Positions 1-31,316 of a stretch of 64,000 nt of DNA are shown here, in pieces (position 1 is the first letter of the stretch; each line of letters opens with the position of its first letter). The notes beneath the pieces were generated by a model, which saw only the letters and a program-made list of their open reading frames with translations, did no database searches and was not told the DNA's origin. Origin of the DNA: Streptomyces sp. MST-110588 (lineage in GTDB: Bacteria; Actinomycetota; Actinomycetes; Streptomycetales; Streptomycetaceae); assembly GCF_022695595.1 (NCBI RefSeq), contig NZ_CP074380.1, forward strand, positions 4,624,501 through 4,688,500. Reading direction: 5' to 3'. The position numbers were made by a program, and so were the translations under genes.

Positions 1-353
1 CGGTCCTGGCGGCCGTCGTCCTGGTTCCGCTGAGCCTTGGCATGGCCGGCTGCGACGCCGACTCCACGAAGAAGGCCGCCAACCGCTCCGACGCCTGCGA
101 GAAGATCATGTCGCTGTCCAACTCGCTGGGCGAGAAGAAGGACACCGCGACGGCCAAGAAGGAAGCCAAGGAACTCGCCGACGAGCTGGACAAGCTGGCG
201 GACGAGAAGAACGACGACAAGCTCCGCAAGGCCGCGAAGGAGCTGCGGACCATCAACCCCGGCGGTGAGCCGGAGTCGGTGGGCGAGATCATCAAGGAGA
301 CGTCGAAGCGGATGAAGATCATCCGTAACGCCTGCGTCAACATCGGGGACTGA
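1..353 (+). CDS. Small secreted lipoprotein, 5' end missing
   Basis: The reading frame is already open at the left edge of the window (first full codon at base 3), so the true start lies upstream. The visible residues are a hydrophobic stretch ending in a lipobox (Leu-Gly-Met-Ala-Gly-Cys, Cys at about base 51), typical of a signal peptidase II site. This predicts a lipid-anchored extracellular protein. The mature part is about 100 residues, very rich in Lys, Glu and Asp and probably helical (repeated KKEAKELADELDKLADEK-like heptads), with two Cys beyond the lipidated one. I do not recognise a specific family and assign no function. A strong hairpin follows the stop codon. Confidence 0.75.
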   Translation, partial: VLAAVVLVPLSLGMAGCDADSTKKAANRSDACEKIMSLSNSLGEKKDTATAKKEAKELADELDKLADEKNDDKLRKAAKELRTINPGGEPESVGEIIKETSKRMKIIRNACVNIGD

Positions 354-485
354 CCCGGGCGGGCGTCCCCCGCCGCCAAGAGCCGGGACTCCGGCGCGGT
401 TGGCCATCCCCCGTTGCGACCGCGCGTGGAATCCCCTTCTCCCGGGTGTTCGGAGTCCCCCGTCTCCGGACACCCGGGCCTTCTC

Positions 486-523
486 GCGCCCCGCGCCGCC
501 CGGTAAGTGGCGGCGCGGGGCGC
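486..523. terminator. Perfect 15-bp hairpin after the lipoprotein gene
   Basis: Bases 486-500 and 509-523 are exact reverse complements separated by an 8-base loop. A short T-containing stretch (TGCTTTGTCTCC) follows on the + strand. Its place, 130 bp after the lipoprotein stop and before a convergent gene, fits an intrinsic terminator. Confidence 0.7.
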
Positions 524-540
524 TGCTTTGTCTCCGTGTG

Positions 541-636
541 AGTTCGTCTTCGTATGAGTTCGTCCTCGTACGGGTTGGTCCTCGTACGGGTCCGTCTTCG
601 TACGGGTCCGTCTTCGTACGGGTACGTCTTCGTACG
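541..636. repeat. Six tandem 16-bp repeats
   Basis: Six head-to-tail 16-base units run 541-556, 557-572, 573-588, 589-604, 605-620 and 621-636. A consensus unit is GGTCCGTCTTCGTACG, and units 4 and 5 are identical. A partial unit follows. Every unit carries the CGTA(C/T)G core. The array fills the gap between the converging lipoprotein and response-regulator genes (354-710), where I see no gene. Function unknown. Confidence 0.85.
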
Positions 637-710
637 GGTCCGTACGAGGCGGGGCGGCGCCGCACCCACCCGGTGCCGCGCCGCCCCGTAACGCCCTCCG
701 GGGGTCCTGC

Positions 711-1379
711 CTAAGCAGGCTGTTCAGGCGCGCTGTTGTTCAGATACGCCAGCACCGCCAGCACCCGGCGGTGCACGTTCCCGCCCTCGGGCGGCAGGCC
801 GAGCTTGTCGAAGACCCCGCGGATGTGCTTGCTGACGGCGCGCTCGGTGACCACGAGCTTCTCCGCGATGGCGCCGTTGGCCAGGCCCTGCGCCATCATC
901 TCCAGCACCTCGTGCTCACGCGGCGTCAGGCTCTGCAGGGGCCGGGCCGCGGACTTCTGGCTGAGGATCTCGGTGACCACCTCGGGGTCCAGGGCCGTGC
1001 CGCCGCTGGTGATCCGCTCCAGCGCCTCCAGGAACTGCTCCACCCGGCCCACCCGGTCCTTGAGCAGATAGCCGATGCCGCGCGCCCCCTGGGCCAGCAG
1101 CTCGGCGGCGTACGCCTGTTCCACGTACTGCGACAGCACCAGGATCGGCAGGTCGGGCAGTTCCCGGCGGGCCTGGACGGCGGCGCGCAGCCCCTCGTCA
1201 CGGAAGGACGGCGGCAGCCGGACGTCCAGGACGGCGGCGTCCGGCCGGTGTTCGCGCAGGGCGGGCATCACCTCCGGCCCGGCGGTGCACGTCGCCACCA
1301 CCTCGTGCCCGTTGCTGGTCAGCAACAGGACCATTCCCTCTCGCAGCAGCGTGTTGTCCTCTGCGATCACGATCCGCAC
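711..1379 (-). CDS. NarL/LuxR-family response regulator
   Basis: Output half of a two-component system. The 222-residue product begins MRIVIAEDN, with the acidic pocket at residues 7-8 and the phospho-acceptor Asp at about residue 52 (VLDVRLPP). The switch Lys lies in the YLLKDR motif. A LuxR-type helix-turn-helix occupies about 150-215 (SLTPREHEVLEMMAQGLAN, then TERAVSKHIRGVFDKLGL). The start is a GTG at 1377-1379 that overlaps the end of the kinase gene by 13 bp, so the two are translationally coupled. Likely targets are the divergent ABC exporter genes and its own operon, but this is inferred only from position. The substrate or signal cannot be read from the sequence. Confidence 0.92.
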   Translation of the reverse strand: MRIVIAEDNTLLREGMVLLLTSNGHEVVATCTAGPEVMPALREHRPDAAVLDVRLPPSFRDEGLRAAVQARRELPDLPILVLSQYVEQAYAAELLAQGARGIGYLLKDRVGRVEQFLEALERITSGGTALDPEVVTEILSQKSAARPLQSLTPREHEVLEMMAQGLANGAIAEKLVVTERAVSKHIRGVFDKLGLPPEGGNVHRRVLAVLAYLNNSAPEQPA

Positions 1380-2578
1380 GGCAGCTCCACTTTCAGCTTG
1401 GTCGGCCCACCTGGGGGGCTGGACAGGCCGGCCGTGCCGTCGAGCGCGGCGACGCGCCGGCGGATTCCGACCAGGCCGCTGCCCTCGTGCTCGTCGGCAC
1501 CGCCGCGGCCGTTGTCGGTCACGGTGACCGTCAGCATGCCGTTGCCCCGGGTGAAGCGTACCGATGCCTGAGTGGCGCCCGAGTGCTTGCGGATGTTGGT
1601 CAGGGCCTCGGCGACCACGAAGTACGCCGCCGCCTCCACCGAGGCCGGCAGCCTGAAGGAGTGTTCCACCGAGCCCAGGCTCATCTCGACCGGGATCTCC
1701 GAGGACGCCGCCAGGGCCCGTACGGCGCCGGCCAGTCCCCGGTCGGTGAGCACCGGCGGATGCACCGTACGCACCACGTGCCGCAGGTGGGCGAGCGCGC
1801 CCTCCACGCCCTGCTGCGCCTCGTCCAGCCGCTGCAGCGCGGCGTCCGGGTCGGTGCGCACCTGCTGCTTGGCCAGTCCGATGCGCATGGACAGGGCCAC
1901 CAACTGGGCCTGTACGCCGTCGTGCAGGTCCCGTTCGATACGGCGCAGCTCGGCGCTGTGCGCCTCCACGGCGCCGGCCCGGCTCTCGGACAGCTCGGCG
2001 ATCCGCTCCTCCAGCCAGGCGGAGGGCGTGTGGCGCAGCAGCGCCGCCGAGCACCGGGCCTGGGCGTCGGCCAGCGACCCCAGGCGGCGCAGGACCAGGG
2101 AGTTGGGGGGCTTGGCGGGGGTGCCGTAGCGGTCCTCGCGGCGCCGGGCCAGCGCGCCGCCCACCCCCATGTGCAGCCCGTCCACGGCCACTCCGGCCAC
2201 CCACACGGCGACGGCCAGGACGCAGAAGGCCACGGCGCACACGATCTGTACGGGAAGCCAGCGGGCGTCGCGCCAGGTGCCGGGGTCGGTCAGGGACAGC
2301 CGCAGCCGGTCGGCCGGTGTCCCGTCGAGCGGGAGGTACTGCTCGGGGATGGGCGAGCGCAGCCGCGTCCCCGCCCGCACCCGCTCGTATCCGGCCAGTC
2401 TGCGCTGTAATTTGACCAGATCCGGCCAGGCCGGGGCACCGATGACGATCGCCACGAAGAACAGCGCCAGCGGCACCGCACACGCCATCAGAAAGCTGAA
2501 CCAGGCCACCGCGACACTGACGAGCAGGTACCAGGTGTCACGCCAGGAGCGCTCTATCTGGGCGGAGAAGTCGTGCAT
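1367..2578 (-). CDS. Sensor histidine kinase (NarL partner type)
   Basis: A 403-residue membrane kinase. Hydrophobic segments at about 15-48 and 107-132 anchor it. The dimerisation/phospho-acceptor motif of the HisKA_3 family is ERDLHDGVQAQL with His at about 219. The ATP-binding domain shows the N box (EALTNIRKHSGA) and G boxes (TDNGRGG, GSGLVGIRRR). The protein has only a short extracytoplasmic part, so it may sense within the membrane. It sits first in an operon with its cognate regulator (13-bp overlap) and divergent from the ABC exporter, an arrangement often seen for cell-envelope or antibiotic-export control. The signal is unknown. Confidence 0.92.
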   Translation of the reverse strand: MHDFSAQIERSWRDTWYLLVSVAVAWFSFLMACAVPLALFFVAIVIGAPAWPDLVKLQRRLAGYERVRAGTRLRSPIPEQYLPLDGTPADRLRLSLTDPGTWRDARWLPVQIVCAVAFCVLAVAVWVAGVAVDGLHMGVGGALARRREDRYGTPAKPPNSLVLRRLGSLADAQARCSAALLRHTPSAWLEERIAELSESRAGAVEAHSAELRRIERDLHDGVQAQLVALSMRIGLAKQQVRTDPDAALQRLDEAQQGVEGALAHLRHVVRTVHPPVLTDRGLAGAVRALAASSEIPVEMSLGSVEHSFRLPASVEAAAYFVVAEALTNIRKHSGATQASVRFTRGNGMLTVTVTDNGRGGADEHEGSGLVGIRRRVAALDGTAGLSSPPGGPTKLKVELPCGS

Positions 2579-2682
2579 GGTGGGTCTCCCTGGTGGGCGG
2601 CACGGGCATCCGGTCCCGGCGCACGGACAACGGTCGCGGGAGTGGAGAACCGGCGGATGAAGGGCGCGGAACGCAGAGGATA

Positions 2683-2765
2683 CGGATCACATTAATCCGC
2701 CCCGCGCCCGGCCGTGGTGTCCCGGACACCCCGGTCGTGGTGCCACGGGTACCCAGCCCGTGGTG
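2683..2765. promoter_or_regulatory. Candidate operator region between kinase and ABC exporter
   Basis: This 341-bp divergent intergenic region (2579-2919) holds an inverted repeat CGGAT-N7-ATCCG at 2683-2699. It also holds three copies of CGTGGTG at 2713-2719, 2736-2742 and 2759-2765, spaced exactly 23 bp. Such phased repeats are plausible binding sites for the adjacent response regulator, but no family consensus was matched. Confidence 0.4.
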
Positions 2766-2919
2766 GAGCTGGCTGAACCCCATGACGGGTGTGCGCCCTA
2801 TCGTGTCCGGCCTGCCCGGTCCGTAGCGTTCCCACCAGGTAAGGAACTGTCCGGTGCGACAGGCCGGTCGGCCGCCCCGCAACCGGCGGTTCGGTCGTAC
2901 AGGCCCGGAGGGCGCGCGC

Positions 2920-3738
2920 ATGGTCAGGCTTCGCAACGGGAAACGTGCCACGGCGAAGGCCGGCACGAAAGGGGCTTCGCACGACTACGAGTCCGGCCCC
3001 GTGGCGGCGCTCTCACTGGAGTCCGTCACCCGCCGCTACCAGCGCAACGGCAAGGCGGTCAACGCCCTGGACGACGTCAGCGTCACCGTCGCCCCCGGCC
3101 GGTTCATGGCGGTCATGGGCCGCTCCGGCTCCGGCAAGACCACGTTCCTGCAGTGCTCGGCCGGGCTGGACCAGCCGACCTCGGGGACCGTACGGATCGG
3201 GGAGACCGACCTGTCCAAGCTCAGCGAGACGGCCCTGACCCGGCTGCGCCGCGAGCGCATCGGCTTCATCTTCCAGGCGCTGAACCTGGTGCCCTCGCTG
3301 ACGGTGGCGGAGAACACCGCGCTGCCGCTGCTGCTGGGCGGCGAGGACCCCCAGGACCCGACCGTACGGGAACGGGCCCTGCGCGTGCTGGAGTCGGTGG
3401 GGATGGCCGAGCGGGCGGACGACTCGCCGCTGCGGCTCTCCGGCGGCCAGCAGCAGCGGGTGGCCATCGCCCGCGCCCTGGTCACCAACCCCGCCGTGAT
3501 CTTCGCGGACGAGCCCACCGGCGCCCTGGACCCGGTCACGGCCCGGGACGTGCTGGTGCTGCTGCGGGACGCGGTGGACCGCGAGGGCCACACCGTCGTG
3601 ATGGTCACCCACGACCCGGTGGCCGCCTCCTGGACCGATGAGGCCCTGTTCATCGAGGCCGGCTGCGTCGTCAACCGCCTGACGGGCCCCGACCCCAACT
3701 CTGTCGCGCAGGCCATGGCACAGCTCGGGGAGCGGTGA
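2920..3738 (+). CDS. ABC transporter ATP-binding protein (MacB/LolD type)
   Basis: A 272-residue ATPase energising the permease encoded next. It has Walker A GRSGSGKTT at about 68-76, a Q-loop (IFQALNL), signature LSGGQQQR at about 173-180, Walker B VIFADE at about 193-198 with the D-loop GALD, and an H-loop His (MVTHDP). I chose the ATG at 2920, which follows a CCCGGAGGG ribosome-binding site; an in-frame GTG at 2854 would add 22 poorly conserved residues. The stop overlaps the permease start by 4 bp. The family normally extrudes peptides, lipids or lipoproteins. Being next to a peptide cluster, it is a candidate exporter or immunity pump, but the link is positional only. Confidence 0.92.
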   Translation: MVRLRNGKRATAKAGTKGASHDYESGPVAALSLESVTRRYQRNGKAVNALDDVSVTVAPGRFMAVMGRSGSGKTTFLQCSAGLDQPTSGTVRIGETDLSKLSETALTRLRRERIGFIFQALNLVPSLTVAENTALPLLLGGEDPQDPTVRERALRVLESVGMAERADDSPLRLSGGQQQRVAIARALVTNPAVIFADEPTGALDPVTARDVLVLLRDAVDREGHTVVMVTHDPVAASWTDEALFIEAGCVVNRLTGPDPNSVAQAMAQLGER

Positions 3739-6506
3739 GCGCCGTGCCGCTGCAGACACACCAGCGCACCGACGGGGCCACCGGGCGGCGCCCGGCGGAC
3801 CCGGCCCGTACGCAGGACAGCCCCTCCCGCACCCGGCGCACCTCCCGCTTCCTGGCCACCCGCTCCATGCGGCTGCACCGCAAGGCGTGGGCGGCGGTCT
3901 TCGCGGCCCTGGTGCTCACCTCCCTGATGCTGGCGGGCTTCGGGCTGACCCTGCTGTCGGCCGCCATCGGCCATGCGCACGTGGAGCGGTACGCCGCCAC
4001 CGCCGCGGTGGTCACCGGCGACCAGAGCACCGACTACACGGCCAAGCCCTGGGGCTCGGAGCCCAAGCACACCAGCGCGGCCCTGACCGAGCGGGTACGG
4101 GTGCCGCGTACGGCGCTGAAGCGGATCGAGGCCGTACCGGGCGTCAAGGCGGCGATCGCCGACGACGCCTTCCCCGTCGCGCTCGCCGGGAAGGGCCGGG
4201 GCGCCGTCCTGGGCCCGGACGGCGACTCCGGCCCCTCCCCGGTCTACGGTCACAGCTGGGACGCCGCCGCGCTGGCGCCGTTCACCCTGCGCTCCGGGCG
4301 CGCCCCCGCCGCGCCCGACCAGGTCGTCCTGGACGGCGACCTCGCCGCGCGGGCCGGGGTGCGGGTGGGCGACACCATCCGGGCCCAGGCCCTGGACGCG
4401 CCCGCCACGTACCGTGTCTCGGGCATCGCCGCGCCCCAAGGCAAGGGCGACACCGCGGGCCTGGGCCACCAGGGCGCCGTCTTCTTCAGCGAGCAGCGGG
4501 CCCGGGAACTGGCCGGCCACCCCGGCACCACCGACGCCATCGGCGTCCTGGCCGACCCGGGAGCCGACGCCGCCGAGCTCCACGACGCGCTGCGTACGGC
4601 CCTGGACGGCGAGCACCCGGTCCGCAGCGCCACCGCCGAGCACCGCTTCGACCAGGACAACACCTCGCTGCGCGTCCTGACCGGTCAGGCGCGCGGCGAA
4701 CCGGAGTTCCTGACCGCGGCCCCCAGCCGGTGGAGCCTGATGGCGCTGATGGGACAGGTCTGCGCGATCGTCGTGATGATCGCCGTGCTGGTCGTCTCCA
4801 GCACCGTCGCCCAGGCCATCCACCAGCGCGCCCGGGAGATGGCGCTGCTGCGCGCGGTGGGAGCCACCCCCCGGCAACTGCGCGCCACCGTCAGCCGGGA
4901 GATCAACGTGGTGGCCACCGCCGCCGCCCTGGTCGGCGCGGTCGGCGCGGTGCCCGTGTTCATCCTGCTGATCCACCTGCTGCGCTCGCGCGGCGCCGTA
5001 CCCATCGGCCTGGAACTGCCCATGCCGGTGTGGATCTTCGCGGCCCCGCTGGTCACCGCCGGCCTGACGCTGCTGGTGGCCCGCATATCCGCCGCCCTGT
5101 CCGCCGGCCGGATCGCCAAGGTGCGGCCCGCGCAGGCGATGGGCGAGGCACAGAGCGAGCCGGAGCGGCCCGGCCGCGGACGGTTCGTCACCGGCATGGT
5201 GCTGCTGCTGGCGGGCATCGCCGCGGGCGGTACGGCGGTGCTCCAGTTCGGCGAGATGGCCGCGATGGCGGCCGGCACCGCCGCGATGACCCTGGTGATC
5301 TCCTGTGCGCTGCTCGGGCCCTGGATCGCCCGCGGCTCCATGCGGGTGCTCGGCGGGGCGGCCCGGCGGATCGGCGGGGCCGGCGGCTACCTGGCGGCGG
5401 CGGCCTGCCGGGCCAACTCCCGCCGTCTGGGCGCCGCGATCACCCCGATCATCCTCGTGGTGGCCTTCGTCGGCGTACAGCTCTCGGCCGGCGCGACCAT
5501 GGACCGGCAGGGCGGCAAGCAGGCCGGCTTGTCCATGCGCGCGGAGCTGGCGGCCGTCACCGACGGGCCGGGCATCCCCGACGAGGCGGTGCGCCGCATC
5601 GCGAAGGTGCCCGGAGTGGCCACGGCTTCCGGGGTCCTGCACTCCACCGTCGTACTGGCCCGCAAGGAGGCGGGCGAACCCAAGCTGGACCGGCTGCCGG
5701 TCATGGCACTGGACCACTCGGCGCTGCCCGCCACGATCGACCCGGACGTCATCAAGGGCGACCTGAAGAACCTGGGCAGGGGCACCGTCGCGGTGGGCAA
5801 GGACCGGGCCCGCTCGCTGGATCTGGACATCGGCTCGAAGGTCACCGTCCGCTACGGCGACGGCGCCAACATCACCCTGAAGGTCGCCGCCGTCTACGAC
5901 CGGGCGCTGGCCCTGGGCGACTTCCTCTTCGACCCGCGGGAGCTGGCGCCGCACCTGGCCGCGCCGCTGAACACCCGCGTCCTGATCAGCCTGGCGCCCG
6001 GCGCCGACCCGGCCAGGGTCAAGGACGCGGCGCAGCGGCAACTGGCGGACGCCGCCCTCGGCGCGAAGATCGTGGACCAGCCCAAGGGCGAGCACCTCCA
6101 GACCGAGGACCGCGGGGTGGGCGAGGTGATCACCGTGGTCGCGGTGGGCGTGATCGGCGGGTTCACCGTCATTGCCGTACTGAGCACCCTGACCCTCATC
6201 ATGATCGGACGGCGCCAGGAAGTGACGCTGCTGCGCCTGGTGGGCGCCGGACGGCGGCAACTGCGGTGGATGCTGCGCATCGAGGCGGCCACCGTGATCC
6301 TGGTGGGCCTGGTGGTCGGCACCGCGGTCGCCCTGGTGCCGCTGACGGCGCTGAGCGTCGCCCTGACCGGGTCCGTGCCCTACATCCCGCCCACCGAGGC
6401 AGGAGTCACCGTCCTGGTGGTGGTGCTGACGGCCTGTGCGGGGTACCTGCTGCCCCTGAGGTCGGTGCTGCGCAAGCGGCACCCGGCCGGCACCGGCCGC
6501 GGGTGA
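3735..6506 (+). CDS. FtsX/MacB-like ABC transporter permease
   Basis: A 923-residue membrane protein with the duplicated architecture of large actinobacterial FtsX permeases. It has an N-terminal membrane segment (about 53-77), a large extracytoplasmic domain, and a first cluster of membrane helices (about 335-450) carrying the coupling motif with AREMALLRAVGATPRQLR. More membrane segments follow near 480-570, then a second extracytoplasmic domain, and a final helix cluster with GRRQEVTLLRLVGAGRRQLR (from about 818). It starts with GTG inside the TGA stop of the ATPase gene (GTGA overlap), so subunit synthesis is coupled. It works with the ATPase to move a substrate across or out of the membrane; the substrate is unknown. 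Confidence 0.9.
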   Translation: MSAVPLQTHQRTDGATGRRPADPARTQDSPSRTRRTSRFLATRSMRLHRKAWAAVFAALVLTSLMLAGFGLTLLSAAIGHAHVERYAATAAVVTGDQSTDYTAKPWGSEPKHTSAALTERVRVPRTALKRIEAVPGVKAAIADDAFPVALAGKGRGAVLGPDGDSGPSPVYGHSWDAAALAPFTLRSGRAPAAPDQVVLDGDLAARAGVRVGDTIRAQALDAPATYRVSGIAAPQGKGDTAGLGHQGAVFFSEQRARELAGHPGTTDAIGVLADPGADAAELHDALRTALDGEHPVRSATAEHRFDQDNTSLRVLTGQARGEPEFLTAAPSRWSLMALMGQVCAIVVMIAVLVVSSTVAQAIHQRAREMALLRAVGATPRQLRATVSREINVVATAAALVGAVGAVPVFILLIHLLRSRGAVPIGLELPMPVWIFAAPLVTAGLTLLVARISAALSAGRIAKVRPAQAMGEAQSEPERPGRGRFVTGMVLLLAGIAAGGTAVLQFGEMAAMAAGTAAMTLVISCALLGPWIARGSMRVLGGAARRIGGAGGYLAAAACRANSRRLGAAITPIILVVAFVGVQLSAGATMDRQGGKQAGLSMRAELAAVTDGPGIPDEAVRRIAKVPGVATASGVLHSTVVLARKEAGEPKLDRLPVMALDHSALPATIDPDVIKGDLKNLGRGTVAVGKDRARSLDLDIGSKVTVRYGDGANITLKVAAVYDRALALGDFLFDPRELAPHLAAPLNTRVLISLAPGADPARVKDAAQRQLADAALGAKIVDQPKGEHLQTEDRGVGEVITVVAVGVIGGFTVIAVLSTLTLIMIGRRQEVTLLRLVGAGRRQLRWMLRIEAATVILVGLVVGTAVALVPLTALSVALTGSVPYIPPTEAGVTVLVVVLTACAGYLLPLRSVLRKRHPAGTGRG

Positions 6507-6591
6507 CCCCGGGACCGCACCGGCACCGGCCGTGCGGCGCCTCGGACCGCCGGGACCGCGAGATGAAGAAAGAGAACAGGAGAGCAGACTG

Positions 6592-7011
6592 ATGGCAGCC
6601 CGTATGTGGGTGGCGAGTTCACTGGCCGTGGTGGCGGCGGCAGCACTGGTACTCAGTGCCTTCCAGCCGTGGTACGGGGGCCGCGAACCCAAGGGGGTAC
6701 CGGCGGCGGACCTGTTCCAGGGCCTGGAGTCCGGCGCGTCCGGCTCTCTCGGCACGTCCATGCTGCTGCCGCTGGCCGGCGCCGCGCTGATCGCGCTGAT
6801 CGCCCTGGTGGTCCGCTCCCGGGTGGCGCTGGCGGTCTCCGGGCTCGTGGCGCTGGCCACCTGCGTGCTGTGGTGGATCCAGCAGGGCAAGGTGGCCTCC
6901 TTTGCGATCACCGACCTGGAGAGCGGGTTCCGCAACGCGGCGGGCGCCGTGCTCTTCCTGCTGGTCGCGGTCGCCGTACTGCCCGGCCGTGAAGGGGGAC
7001 GCCGGTCCTGA
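6592..7011 (+). CDS. Small four-helix membrane protein
   Basis: About 139 residues with four predicted membrane segments (near 5-22, 54-73, 78-97 and 112-132) and a short Arg-rich C-terminus. The ATG at 6592 is preceded by AGGAGAG. A longer frame from 6532 lacks a site and starts inside the previous gene's downstream region. It is probably the last gene of the ABC exporter operon (86 bp after the permease) and ends before a very stable hairpin. I do not recognise the family. Confidence 0.7.
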   Translation: MAARMWVASSLAVVAAAALVLSAFQPWYGGREPKGVPAADLFQGLESGASGSLGTSMLLPLAGAALIALIALVVRSRVALAVSGLVALATCVLWWIQQGKVASFAITDLESGFRNAAGAVLFLLVAVAVLPGREGGRRS

Positions 7012-7043
7012 GTCCGGGCCGCCGAACCGGCCCGCAAACCCCG

Positions 7044-7095
7044 GCCCAGAGGCATGACCACGGCTCTCCAAACAGCCGTGATCATGCCTCTGGGC
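7044..7095. terminator. 22-bp hairpin ending the exporter operon
   Basis: Arms 7044-7065 and 7074-7095 pair over 22 positions with a single C/A mismatch (7058/7081) around an 8-base loop. It lies 33 bp after the membrane-protein stop, directly before the promoter-like element of the cyclase gene, so it probably insulates the two transcripts. Confidence 0.75.
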
Positions 7096-7096
7096 T

Positions 7097-7154
7097 GTGT
7101 GTTTACAACAGCGCTTAAATCCTTGTCCGTGCCTTCGCCCCTGCTGAAGAATTC
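7097..7154 (+). promoter_or_regulatory. Promoter-like element, copy 1 (upstream of the cyclase gene)
   Basis: This 58-base stretch aligns without gaps to 42427-42484. Thirty-eight of 58 positions match by hand count, including CGCTTAAA (7112-7119) and CCCTGCTGAA (7139-7148). Outside it the flanks are unrelated. It starts just after a terminator and ends about 87 bp before the cyclase start, so it is a good candidate for the main promoter/operator of the NRPS transcript. Confidence 0.55.
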
Positions 7155-7240
7155 TTTGCGTGCGGTCGGCTCACCCCCCGGGTGACGCATCGGCCACCCC
7201 GCCGCGCGCGGTCTGCGCCGGCCTTCGTTCAGGGAAGAAG

Positions 7241-8641
7241 GTGTCGTTCGCTGTGCTCGGGATGTCTGCGGAAGCGAAGGGTCGCGGTACCACCATCAGC
7301 CTGCCCCTCGACCGCCTCGCCAAAGAGCACTCCGTCGTCGGCGGCCAACTGGCCGTCCACCACCAAGGAACCACTCACACCTGGGCCTTCGGCGAGGAGG
7401 AGCACGACAGCGGCCGGCCGGTCAGCGTCGGCACCGCCTTCGCCCTCGGCTCGACCACCAAAGCACTGACCGCGACCTCCGTCCTCCAGCTCGTCTCCGA
7501 CGGCGACCTGGACCTGGACAGCCCCGTGAAGACCTGGATCGAGGAGCGCGGCGCGGCGGCGGACCACCCCGCCCTGAACGCCACGCTGCGCCAACTCCTC
7601 AGCCACACCGCCGGGTTGCCCTCCGACCATTTCGACGAGGAAGCGCCCTCGCTGCGCCGCTGGCTGGCCGGGTTCCTCACCTCCGGTGACGAGCGCGCCC
7701 GCGCGTCCTGGCCCACGCCCGGCTCCTTCTCGTACTCCAACATCGGCTACGCCGTCGCCGGCCGCGCCGTGGAGGCCGCCACCGGACTGCCCTGGTGGCA
7801 GGCGGTCCGCGACTACCTGCTGACGCCGCTGGGCACCGGCATCGGCCTGCTGCCCGGCGCCCCCCAGGACGGCCGGCCGCTGACCGCGGCCCCCGGGCAC
7901 ACCGCCCACACCACCCCCGACGGCCGGACGGTGGTGCACGTCGTCCAGAGCACCACCGACGCGGGCTCGGCGCCCTCCGGCGGCCTCGCGGGCAGCGCCG
8001 CCGACCTCGTACGTTTCGCCCGGCTGCACCTGGAGGAGCCCGGCGACCTGGACCGCTCCGCCGTCGCCGACCCGTCCGTATTGCGCGAGATGGCCCAGCC
8101 CGTCACCGGCGCCGAACCCTTCGGGCTGGCCGACGGCTGGGGCCTGGGCCTGGGCCACTTCGGCCCCGCCGGCCGCCACTGGCTGGGCCACGACGGCACC
8201 CTGGACGGCAGCACCTGTCACCTGCGCATCGAGCCGCGGCAGGGCACCGTCGTCGCCCTGACCACCAACACCTCCTCGGGGCTGGCCCTTTGGGACTCCG
8301 TCGTCGAGGAGCTGCGCGAGTGCGGCCTGGACATCGGCCTGCACGCACCGCAGCCGCCGCTGGCCGCGCCCGCCGCGACCTTCGCGGAGTGTACGGGCAC
8401 CTACCGCAACGGGGACCTGGCCGTGACGGTCGGCATCGAGGACCAGCACATCGTCCTGGGACTGCCCAACGGCCAGCGGGACTCCGTCGCCCCGCACACC
8501 GGCCTGTTCTTCTCCGGCCGGCCCGGCAACGCCAGCCTCTTCCTCGGCCGGTTCGTCAAGGACGTGGCCACCGGTGAGATCCGTGCCCTGCAGTACTCCG
8601 GACGCACGCTGACACGCGAGGCGCTCACGGCCAGGAACTGA
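7241..8641 (+). CDS. PBP-type peptide cyclase / thioesterase (SurE/DsaJ type)
   Basis: A 466-residue serine hydrolase of the beta-lactamase/penicillin-binding-protein fold. The active-site motifs are S71-T-T-K74 (GSTTKALTA), Y165-S-N167 ([10 protein letters not shown]) and H317-D-G319 ([10 protein letters not shown]). A C-terminal lipocalin-like domain (about 375-466) is typical of stand-alone cyclases such as SurE. No NRPS here ends in a thioesterase, so this enzyme is the expected release factor: it takes the linear hexapeptide from the last carrier protein and closes the ring, favouring a C-terminal D-residue or Gly. It has no signal peptide, which argues against a cell-wall PBP. The start is GTG 7241 after AGGGAAG; ATG 7262 is an alternative. 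Confidence 0.85.
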   Translation: MSFAVLGMSAEAKGRGTTISLPLDRLAKEHSVVGGQLAVHHQGTTHTWAFGEEEHDSGRPVSVGTAFALGSTTKALTATSVLQLVSDGDLDLDSPVKTWIEERGAAADHPALNATLRQLLSHTAGLPSDHFDEEAPSLRRWLAGFLTSGDERARASWPTPGSFSYSNIGYAVAGRAVEAATGLPWWQAVRDYLLTPLGTGIGLLPGAPQDGRPLTAAPGHTAHTTPDGRTVVHVVQSTTDAGSAPSGGLAGSAADLVRFARLHLEEPGDLDRSAVADPSVLREMAQPVTGAEPFGLADGWGLGLGHFGPAGRHWLGHDGTLDGSTCHLRIEPRQGTVVALTTNTSSGLALWDSVVEELRECGLDIGLHAPQPPLAAPAATFAECTGTYRNGDLAVTVGIEDQHIVLGLPNGQRDSVAPHTGLFFSGRPGNASLFLGRFVKDVATGEIRALQYSGRTLTREALTARN

Positions 8642-8888
8642 CCCGCCACGGCGGACGCCGGGCCCACGGCCACCCGACAGGGCGGCCCACGCGGCCCGGC
8701 GGACCGCCGCGCGAAACCCCCACCCCACCACCGGCCGGCGCGCACCAGCCGCGCCCGGCCGCTCACCCGCGGAAGCGGCGGGCCGGTCAGCCCTGCCCGC
8801 GGCAGGCATCCCACGGCGGCAATCCCACAGCGGCCGGCCACGACGGCACTCCCACATTCCCTCTCGGCGCTCTATGGGGTCACTCGAC

Positions 8889-23164
<14,276 letters not shown>

Positions 23165-23342
23165 TCCGCGCGCACCACCGCCCGGCCCGCTCCGGCGGGC
23201 CGGGCCGCCCCGCCGGACCGCACCGCGGCACCCGGCCGGGCCGCACCACAGAGGCAGACCGCCCCACCGGACCGGGCCGCCCCACAGGCCCGGCCCGTAG
23301 CACCCGTACCACCTCGTTCCACCGGTAGAAGGAGAGACACGC

Positions 23343-31268
<7,926 letters not shown>

Positions 31269-31316
31269 CGACCACACCCCTCACTCAACTGAATGCGAAG
31301 TGAACTTCGGTTGAGG

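Noticed and set aside
2854..2919. GTG at 2854 as start of the ABC ATPase
   Set aside because: The added 22 residues are Arg/Gly-rich and unlike the family; ATG 2920 has a better ribosome site.
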